From positions 1 through 32,219 of the forward strand of contig JANQHJ010000153.1 of NCBI GenBank assembly GCA_028282745.1: a DNA stretch of 32,219 bases, given 5' to 3'. The DNA comes from Sedimentisphaerales bacterium. GTDB lineage: Bacteria > Planctomycetota > Phycisphaerae > Sedimentisphaerales > Anaerobacaceae. A model generated the notes under the pieces. It did no database searches. It saw nothing but the letters and a program-made list of their open reading frames with translations, and was not told where the DNA came from. Both the position numbers and the translations under genes were made by a program. Of this stretch, positions 22,735 to 29,706 are shown in pieces. Position 1 is the stretch's first letter; every line of letters starts with the position of its first letter.

Positions 22735-23631
22735 TCAAAGGTCTTTAAGATACTTGTCAACAATACTATGGAATTCTGTTGATGGAGGAGTTCCATCTCT
22801 TGATTCTATATAAACTTTTGGGATTTCATCAGGGTCGCCGCTATCATCGAAACCGTGTTCTCTTTGATCCCAAATGTATCTTATTACATAATACTTTGCC
22901 ACTTTGGGTGCGCGTTTTTGGGAAAGTTTGGTTAGCTCGGTTAAAGTATGCCCCCATTTTACACAACCATAATTAGCTCCTTTTTCTCTTCCTTCTACAC
23001 AAACAGCGCAAGTTTCGAAATCTTGGTTAAGATAATAATATCTGAGCCTTCCCCACCGGGTTAATCCAGGATCGTCGTGCATTCTTGCAAAGTAGGATTC
23101 CTTTTTAATAGTTCGTATCCAAGGTTCTGATAATCTATATGGGAATCCTTCATCAATTTGCCATGGCTCAAATATACCTTTATTTAATGTTTTAGTCCGT
23201 TTATATTCTTTAAATATTTGAGCAAATGTTATTTTGTCACAAAAACAGTGTTTTTTCACTTTTTTATCTGGGCGAAAGATCAAATCTAATGTAGAACCTA
23301 TATCTCCCCTTGCCCATGTAGACAAAGTTGATCCTAAGCTTGCAGGCTTAAATTTGCCTCTACCAGCGATGTATTTCCCATTGCATGTAGATAGCCCTAA
23401 AGGATCAGATGCTACAACAGGTCTGCTTAAAACATATTGATATAGATTTAGGCCATCTTTGTATTGGCTGTGTATATTGAAAGGGTTTTTGTTTGCAGCC
23501 GGTGTTATGCCCAATGGGTCACGGGTTAGCCATCTGCCGGTCTGGGAGTTGTAATAAGCAGATGCAATAAAAGATGAAAAAACAACGATAATAAATAATG
23601 CAAAAATGCTGAGTCTTTTGATATTTGACAT
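22735..23631 (-). CDS. Secreted 'mini-RHS' protein: signal peptide fused to terminal RHS core motif and unknown tip
   Basis: 298 residues from the ATG at 23631, fixed by a strong GGAGG 6 bases upstream (the frame extends to 23703 without such a site). A signal peptide (about 1-25, KRLSIFALFIIVVFSSFIASA) runs straight into YYNSQTGRWLTRDPLGI and GLNLYQYVLSRPVVASDPLGL, the last conserved blocks of the RHS-associated core, with no YD repeats before them. The remaining 200 or so residues are unrecognised and Cys-containing (HCFC, CAVC). Full RHS proteins have hundreds of repeat residues here, so this is an orphan tip with its own export signal. A possible -35 TTGACA lies at 23777-23772 on this strand. 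The function of the tip (toxin, adhesin or other) is unknown. Confidence 0.75.
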   Translation of the reverse strand: MSNIKRLSIFALFIIVVFSSFIASAYYNSQTGRWLTRDPLGITPAANKNPFNIHSQYKDGLNLYQYVLSRPVVASDPLGLSTCNGKYIAGRGKFKPASLGSTLSTWARGDIGSTLDLIFRPDKKVKKHCFCDKITFAQIFKEYKRTKTLNKGIFEPWQIDEGFPYRLSEPWIRTIKKESYFARMHDDPGLTRWGRLRYYYLNQDFETCAVCVEGREKGANYGCVKWGHTLTELTKLSQKRAPKVAKYYVIRYIWDQREHGFDDSGDPDEIPKVYIESRDGTPPSTEFHSIVDKYLKDL

Positions 23632-23799
23632 TTCCAGCCTCCGTATCAAATAAAATCCCTCAAATATTTTCTCGCCTTTAATACCCAAAGAAACATTGGG
23701 CATCCATGTCTAAAACTTTTACCGCAACTCAAGTTCTCTCTATTACTATCATTATTAGATTGATATTTTTTTGTCAAGAAAAATTTCTGATTTATAAAA

Positions 23800-24261
23800 T
23801 TATAAACTTGTATCGTCAGAAATAACTACTGTGTATTTTGTTTCGAATACAATGCATTTCGCTATAGCGAAGTTTAGAAGATACCCAGCCAACACTCCGC
23901 AGATGACTGCTAAGTTATAGTGCTGCCTGAAAATATCCAAACCAAAATATAAACTAAAAGCTATGGCCCAATTACCTACAAGGCCAACCAATGAAGCGCA
24001 AACAAACATTATCCATTGTTTTATAAGGCTGGGATTGCCAGTTTGGGAAAATGTAAATTTTCTGTTCCAGAAGAAGTTCCAGGTAACAGCAACCGGGAAA
24101 GCAATGACATTTGCTATGATAAAATCTTTTATGGTCAGCATTACGAGATTGATGACCAAAAATGCAACTACCATTCCGGAAGTTCCGACCAGGCCAAACT
24201 TTATGAACTGACCGAATGTTCGGGTAGATTCGATTTTTGTGCTTTTGTTGGGATAACTCAT
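23800..24261 (-). CDS. GtrA-family membrane protein (probable lipid-linked sugar flippase)
   Basis: 153 residues with four hydrophobic segments and the GtrA hallmarks FIKFGLVGTSGMVVAFLVINL and NFFWNRKFTF. GtrA-like proteins are thought to flip polyprenyl-phosphate-linked sugars across the inner membrane for glycan or protein decoration. Its ATG overlaps the stop of the DUF2723 gene (ATGA), so it is coupled to it. Together with the polyprenyl-phosphate mannose synthase-like gene at 28885 it fits a lipid-linked mannose route. Confidence 0.88.
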   Translation of the reverse strand: MSYPNKSTKIESTRTFGQFIKFGLVGTSGMVVAFLVINLVMLTIKDFIIANVIAFPVAVTWNFFWNRKFTFSQTGNPSLIKQWIMFVCASLVGLVGNWAIAFSLYFGLDIFRQHYNLAVICGVLAGYLLNFAIAKCIVFETKYTVVISDDTSL

Positions 24262-26372
24262 TGCTGTGCCTCTTTGGCCTCGGATGGTTGTTTAGAGTTT
24301 CCTTTTAACTTGGCCATTGCTTCAATAATTTGCTGCTGGTTGGGATTTAAAGAAAGCGATCTACTCCAGTTTTGTACAGCAAAATGGATTTCACCGTGTT
24401 TTTGGAGTAAAAATCCCAACTCACCAAATATCCTATAGTCTTTGGGGTCAAGATTTGCTAAATCATTGAAAACCTGTATAGCTTTTACGATTTGCCCCTG
24501 ATATTTGAATAGGTATGCAAGATTCCAGCGTGGTGTTAAATAGTTTTTGTCCAGTTTAGCGGCAGTTTCATAAAAGCCTATTGCCGGCTCGTGAAGGCCA
24601 AATTCAGCTAAGAGAGTTCCAAGATTGTTCATCTCTTCTTTAACGCCTTCACTGAGTTCGGCAGCTTTTTCAATATACCCCATGCCGGTTTTAAATTGTT
24701 TTTGCCTGAAACTGTTTGAGGCCAGGCTAAAGTAATAATCAGAGAGGATCATGCTGGCTGGGTGATCAAGAGGTGCTTTAACAGTATCGAGGTTTTTGTA
24801 TTCATATTGGGGAGGTGTTGTTTGTATCTGTTTATCGGTATTCTTCTGTATCTTAAACAGCATTCCATATGAAACTGCGCGATAGTTCGGCAACAAATTA
24901 AGATGTGGCTTAACAGTGTAGTATACAGGCCGATTTGATTTAGTTATAAGATAAGCCTCGATCTGTTCTCGCTCCAGACGAGTGCGAATCTTTTTGGGAG
25001 CATTGGGCATTGATTTATAAAGTTTATATTCAATATAACCATATTTGTCAGCTATTGTTATATCGGGACGTACGCCTTCAATAAAATGTCTATATATCAA
25101 CGGGAAGGTATTATGGTCACCGGATGGGATAATTATAGCGTTATGCTCGAGTGAATTAAGGATGTTGTCCGCATGATCCAGGGCGTAATAGTAATTACGC
25201 ATATTATTGAGACTGTAATTACACCCAATACTTAGGGCGGTTACAGTTAGAAGGGGCAAGTATTTTATCGCTGATGAAAATGCAAATTGAGGTATATTTT
25301 GCGAGATGGCTTTGCCGATTTCCACACAACCAATGACCAGCCAGATGGCGGTTATAATATAGACCGGTAAAAAAAATACTCGTGAGCAATATAAACCCTG
25401 CTTTTGAAAGCTCATATTAATAATTTCAGCAAAAACCATAGTGTGCATAATGAAAAAACAGAGCGTGAAATAGAATAGTTTCCTTGAGTGCCTGACAAGA
25501 TAAAATAAGCCTGCGATGATGAATGGTACTGAAAAAACAGTGTATTGTTTCACATTCCAGTACCATAGCACTGCGATGTGCCCAATGATACGGTGGAGTG
25601 ATCTTGGGGCGTGCATTGCCTCATCGCCATATTGTTTGCGGAGTACATGTTCGGTGAATCGCTGCCAGTTGTCAGGATTACCCCAATTGATGTACGCATC
25701 AGTGTTAGCGGCAATAGGCAGGTAAATATATGGTAAAAGGCCTAATGCGAGCAGAAATAAACAAATAATGATAATCTTAGGGGAAATGAATATTCTTGGT
25801 TTTAGGGAAATAACCAGTAGAAATATTAGGGGCCCTAAGAGCACTGCTAAGTTATGGTTAGATAGACAAAGGCCAAATAAAAAAAACATTTTATAGAGGT
25901 CAACATTTTTATATGACTGCATCCATGATATCGCGAAATATGCGATTAGACAAACCAGTAATATGTGTAGCGTATATACCTCTGTGATGACAGCCTGGGA
26001 CCATAAATGGCGGCCCGATGCAAAACACATTCCACCTATAATAGCTGCAAATGAAGTTGTGTTGAAGAATTTTCGTAATATTTTACATAATATTGCTGCT
26101 GCTAAAGCCGAAAGAACAGCTGACAAAAGGTTTGCTCTATAAGCAGTAGAGCCGAAAGGAATTACACGTATCCATATCGCAGTTAGAATAGTCCAAAGTG
26201 GGTATCCTGGAGGATGTGCTACACCAAAATCATAAGCAGCCGTGATGAGTTCTCCGCTGTCTTCTGCTGTTATAGTTGGAGCTAATGTTATGAGGTATAT
26301 TGCAAGACATATAACAAAACATATTAGTTCTGGTAAAATGCTACTTTCTGAAATATGCTTTATTTTCTTCAT
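24258..26372 (-). CDS. DUF2723 integral membrane protein with C-terminal TPRs (probable GT-C-type glycosyltransferase)
   Basis: 704 residues. The N-terminal two-thirds is polytopic (about 10-12 hydrophobic segments) and begins with LAPTITAEDSGELITAAYDFGVAHPPGYPLW, the diagnostic DUF2723 signature (acidic ED at 37-38 in the first periplasmic loop, as in mannosyltransferase-type GT-C enzymes). A soluble loop with a PSGDHNTFPLIY motif follows. Residues from about 555 on form at least three TPR units (AAELSEGVKEEMNNLGTLL, AIGFYETAAKLDKN and AIQVFNDLANLDPK). It probably transfers a lipid-linked sugar outside the membrane, with the TPRs recruiting acceptors. The start follows the YfhO-like stop by 2 bases; AAGGAG lies inside the upstream gene. 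Confidence 0.88.
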   Translation of the reverse strand: MKKIKHISESSILPELICFVICLAIYLITLAPTITAEDSGELITAAYDFGVAHPPGYPLWTILTAIWIRVIPFGSTAYRANLLSAVLSALAAAILCKILRKFFNTTSFAAIIGGMCFASGRHLWSQAVITEVYTLHILLVCLIAYFAISWMQSYKNVDLYKMFFLFGLCLSNHNLAVLLGPLIFLLVISLKPRIFISPKIIIICLFLLALGLLPYIYLPIAANTDAYINWGNPDNWQRFTEHVLRKQYGDEAMHAPRSLHRIIGHIAVLWYWNVKQYTVFSVPFIIAGLFYLVRHSRKLFYFTLCFFIMHTMVFAEIINMSFQKQGLYCSRVFFLPVYIITAIWLVIGCVEIGKAISQNIPQFAFSSAIKYLPLLTVTALSIGCNYSLNNMRNYYYALDHADNILNSLEHNAIIIPSGDHNTFPLIYRHFIEGVRPDITIADKYGYIEYKLYKSMPNAPKKIRTRLEREQIEAYLITKSNRPVYYTVKPHLNLLPNYRAVSYGMLFKIQKNTDKQIQTTPPQYEYKNLDTVKAPLDHPASMILSDYYFSLASNSFRQKQFKTGMGYIEKAAELSEGVKEEMNNLGTLLAEFGLHEPAIGFYETAAKLDKNYLTPRWNLAYLFKYQGQIVKAIQVFNDLANLDPKDYRIFGELGFLLQKHGEIHFAVQNWSRSLSLNPNQQQIIEAMAKLKGNSKQPSEAKEAQQ

Positions 26373-26374
26373 AT

Positions 26375-28639
26375 TTAGTAGGGTTTCTCCTTAGGCCATA
26401 GGTTTTGCTTTAGAAGAAATGTGATAAATACTCCTAATGTTATAATAGTTATCAACCATGACATATAAAAATACCACGGTCTGTTATAATATAAGCTAAC
26501 AGTGTGCTTGCCCGGGTTCAATACTACCGCAGGCAAAGTTTCTTCGATAGTGATCAATTTTGCAGGTTTGCCATCTATTACCACTGACCATCCAGGATAA
26601 GTTGATTGACTGAATACAAGCAGACCCTTATTTTCAGCTACAATTGTAACTTTTGCTATTATTTCGTCAGGCTCTATTTCGTGTGTGATATTATTTATGT
26701 CTTCGGTATATTTAATTAACTCTTCCAGCTTACTTGGTATGTCATCTTTGTTTTTTAATTCATAAAGCTGAAGTCGGCTTCTGCAAAGATTATTTCGAAA
26801 AAGAGCACAAGTTTGTCCGGCATAAACTGGTTCTAGTGATTTTGTTTTTGGCGGTAAAGGGCCTTCAAGTAGATTATACGTTACAAATCGTACATTAAAT
26901 AATCCCGCCAAAGCCAAGGCATTTTCAATTGTTTCAGGGTGATGCAACTTGGGATAAATATTTCCCATGAAAGCACGATGTGTTTGCTTGGGACAGGACC
27001 AATTTAGCCAGTACCAAGCGGTAGGCCTATTTGAATAAACTGTAAGCATATCAGAAAGCGGGTTGTATGATTCTCTGCTAAAATATCTACCTGGTAAATC
27101 GCTTGCTTTCATATACTCGGCAGTGGTTTTGTAATCTTCGACAAGAAGGTCAGGAGTCTTTTTTGAAAATAGTGATCGATATGGGTAATAGTCAATGATA
27201 GTTATAGCTGTAACACCGATCATTATTATAAAAAGCTTAGCTTTACTGAAATTGCAGGTGAAGTGTTTTAATAAAACTGCCACAGAAAGTGTAAGTAAAA
27301 ATGATGGCAGCACTGATATAAAGAATCCCGGATTTCTCATATGTGAATATAACGGCAGCCAGGCAAGTAGGGGGAATAAACATGTATAAAAAGCTAATAG
27401 CAAAAAGCCGCTTGTAAGAACAATTTGTAGGAGTGAAAATTTCTCGCAACAAAGTTTTTTTCTTAACCATATTACTATACATACTATGATTCCGAGTGTT
27501 ATACAGGTAGTCCCAAGCAGAAATGGGTGATTTTCAGAGTAGCTTAAATGTTTGTAAAGTCTTATTGCCTGAGTAGAAAGATTGTTATATATGCTTGTAG
27601 TTCCGCTTGATATCCATATCATACAAATACAAACAAAAAGTGACATCCACACAAATCCTATCTTTATGTTTTTTCTTTTTTTAACAAAAAATACAGTGGC
27701 TACCATTAGTAATAAGCTATTACCTATGTAAAAATTACCCGCATCAAAACAGTCACGATTTTGTAAATACGCTGAAAGCTTATTAACGATCCAGCCGTTG
27801 CGGTCTATAAGATATAAAGGATTGTTAAGTCCAAAAGTGGACCTGGATTGTTCCAGCACCGACTCTGAAAACAATGCAATATGTTTTTGTTCAACAATAG
27901 CAGGTAATAGAAAAAAAGAAGCAAACGCAAATGCCATTAATGCTGACCCGATCAGCCATAATGAACGTTTTATATAATCTTGTATTTGGTGCTTAAATAA
28001 AAGTTTGCTTGGGTCAGATCTGCCTAAGGCGAGTGCAAACAGGTATATAAAAGGCAGGCTTGTGAATGCTCTTTCGGTGTCGATCCATACTGTAAACATG
28101 ACGGAAATAGCCGCTAATCCCATTGATTTGATAGATGGATTGTGACTTAGTATCCATAGAGATAGAAAGCAAATGGGCAAAATGGCGTAGAAAGGCGGGA
28201 AATTCATATGTCCGGCATAGGCTGTGCTGAACGTATATATTGGACTGAGCGAATAAGCCATACCTGCCCAGAGCGATATAACTTTTGCCTTTGTAAAATA
28301 TAGACTTACAAAGAACATAGAAGCACCTGCCAAGCCTAGATAAAAGATTGCACCGACTTTTACAGCAAGTATGGGATTGAAAAAAAAAGCAAAAGGTAGA
28401 TATGCAGCCCAATCGAGAAAAGTGAAAAATAGCGTATTAGGTGCACCACAAAATCTTGTCGTAGACCAGTTGGAGAAATTTCCATTTACAATTGCCTGTT
28501 TCATTTCATTGACAACTGTTACGCTGCCGGCAAAGTCACCGGGTGGTAATTTGTCATTTAACCATGTGCTTACATAGATGAACAATGTCACCTGGTATAA
28601 AAAAATAACCAGAATTGTAAAAAATATTTTTCTCTTCAT
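26375..28639 (-). CDS. YfhO-like polytopic membrane protein (putative GT-C-type glycosyltransferase)
   Basis: 754 residues from the ATG at 28639; an in-frame TTG 15 bases earlier is less likely. It is polytopic, with an N-terminal acidic loop (LPPGDFAGS) in the position of GT-C catalytic loops. The C-terminal periplasmic domain contains FSQSTYPGWSVVIDGKPAKL and LNPGKHTVSLYYNRPWYF before a last TM, the recognisable end of the YfhO family. YfhO proteins are linked to glycosylation of envelope polymers. It is the first gene of the three-gene minus-strand unit (YfhO, DUF2723, GtrA) and is divergent from the GT2 gene. Confidence 0.82.
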   Translation of the reverse strand: MKRKIFFTILVIFLYQVTLFIYVSTWLNDKLPPGDFAGSVTVVNEMKQAIVNGNFSNWSTTRFCGAPNTLFFTFLDWAAYLPFAFFFNPILAVKVGAIFYLGLAGASMFFVSLYFTKAKVISLWAGMAYSLSPIYTFSTAYAGHMNFPPFYAILPICFLSLWILSHNPSIKSMGLAAISVMFTVWIDTERAFTSLPFIYLFALALGRSDPSKLLFKHQIQDYIKRSLWLIGSALMAFAFASFFLLPAIVEQKHIALFSESVLEQSRSTFGLNNPLYLIDRNGWIVNKLSAYLQNRDCFDAGNFYIGNSLLLMVATVFFVKKRKNIKIGFVWMSLFVCICMIWISSGTTSIYNNLSTQAIRLYKHLSYSENHPFLLGTTCITLGIIVCIVIWLRKKLCCEKFSLLQIVLTSGFLLLAFYTCLFPLLAWLPLYSHMRNPGFFISVLPSFLLTLSVAVLLKHFTCNFSKAKLFIIMIGVTAITIIDYYPYRSLFSKKTPDLLVEDYKTTAEYMKASDLPGRYFSRESYNPLSDMLTVYSNRPTAWYWLNWSCPKQTHRAFMGNIYPKLHHPETIENALALAGLFNVRFVTYNLLEGPLPPKTKSLEPVYAGQTCALFRNNLCRSRLQLYELKNKDDIPSKLEELIKYTEDINNITHEIEPDEIIAKVTIVAENKGLLVFSQSTYPGWSVVIDGKPAKLITIEETLPAVVLNPGKHTVSLYYNRPWYFYMSWLITIITLGVFITFLLKQNLWPKEKPY

Positions 28640-28705
28640 TTCTTTTGCTTTCAAGAAGTTATGAAGACATTAAATGTTTTTTGGGCTACAAATGCAAGAT
28701 TTTAG

Positions 28706-28734
28706 TTGACAAAAATTAATCTTGTGTGTATTTG
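28706..28734 (+). promoter_or_regulatory. Possible promoter for the GT2-RHS unit
   Basis: Perfect TTGACA (28706-28711), a 17-base spacer and TATTTG (28729-28734, 4 of 6). It lies in the 245-base divergent region between the YfhO-like gene and the GT2 gene. Confidence 0.4.
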
Positions 28735-28770
28735 TTTTAGCAGAGTAATATGAGATTGCGAACATGAGAG

Positions 28771-28808
28771 GAAAATTCGCTGAGGGTAACATAAGGTAGG
28801 GAATTTTC
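28771..28808. repeat. Inverted repeat GAAAATTC / GAATTTTC in the GT2 leader
   Basis: 8-bp perfect arms at 28771-28778 and 28801-28808 with a 22-base loop, the right arm followed by TTTTAG. It sits between the putative promoter and the start codon, so it could be a leader hairpin or an operator. Confidence 0.3.
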
Positions 28809-28884
28809 TTTTAGTAAGCGAATGGTTTGGTTGTGTACTTTTGCTAAGAAAGTGCATGATTTTTGCGAAGGAGATATGCGCGCT

Positions 28885-29706
28885 ATGTCCATTCAGATTA
28901 ATGCTGCGAAGAAAGTCGCTTGCAAACTTAAAACTTCATTTCAAGTTACTAAACCGTCTCTTCAGTTAATAAGAACATCTATTAACGACTGTATTGTTGT
29001 TGTCCCTACTTACAACGAAAAGGATAACATTATCCCTATGGTTACTGCTCTAAAACAATTACCCATACCGGTGGACATACTCGTAGTCGATGACAATAGC
29101 CCGGATGGTACTGCGGAAATCGTTCAGAAATTGATAGAACGATACAAGGGATTGTATTTAATCAAACGCCCTAAGAAAAAAGGCCTTGGCAGTGCTTATA
29201 AGGATGGCTTTGGTTTTGCCGTACGTAACGGCTGGAAATATATTTGTCAGATGGATGCCGATTTTAGCCACGAGCCTGCCGATGTTTGCCGCTTATTGGC
29301 TGCCTGCCGTGAGGGTGCCGATGTGGCGATCGGATCACGTTATAAAAGAGGCGGGAAGATAGAAGGCTGGCCCTTGAAGAGGTGGCTTATATCCAGAACT
29401 GCTAATCTTTACGCACAAATTCTAACAAGAAGCCGAATCAAGGACCTCACTGGAGGATTTAAATGCTTTACTCGGGGGGCACTGGAAAAAATAAACTTAA
29501 ATCATGTTAATAGTGAAGGTTACGTTTTTCAGGTCGAGATGAATTATCGAGCTGCCAAGCAAGGCCTTAGGATAGAACGATTGCCGATTTGCTTTACCGA
29601 TCGGATAAGAGGTTTCTCCAAACTCGGCAAGGATGAAGCAATCAACGGCGCAAAGCAATTATTGAAACTGGTGTTTAATAAAAATATTCACAAGGATTCA
29701 AAATGA
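28885..29706 (+). CDS. Polyprenyl-phosphate mannose synthase-like GT2 (Dpm1-type)
   Basis: About 273 residues from the ATG at 28885. AAGGAG at 28868-28873 is 11 bases away; ATGs at 28876 and 28822 are in frame and possible. The GT2 fold shows VVVPTYNEKDNI, the nucleotide-sugar site ILVVDDNSPDGT, and the metal site QMDADFSHEP; GSRYKRGGKIEGWP and DLTGGFKCF are typical of dolichol/polyprenol-phosphate mannose synthases. It would load mannose from GDP-mannose on a polyprenyl phosphate in the cytoplasm. No C-terminal membrane domain is seen, matching the short Dpm1 form that works with a separate GtrA protein (23800-24261). Its stop overlaps the start of the RHS gene. Confidence 0.88.
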   Translation: MSIQINAAKKVACKLKTSFQVTKPSLQLIRTSINDCIVVVPTYNEKDNIIPMVTALKQLPIPVDILVVDDNSPDGTAEIVQKLIERYKGLYLIKRPKKKGLGSAYKDGFGFAVRNGWKYICQMDADFSHEPADVCRLLAACREGADVAIGSRYKRGGKIEGWPLKRWLISRTANLYAQILTRSRIKDLTGGFKCFTRGALEKINLNHVNSEGYVFQVEMNYRAAKQGLRIERLPICFTDRIRGFSKLGKDEAINGAKQLLKLVFNKNIHKDSK

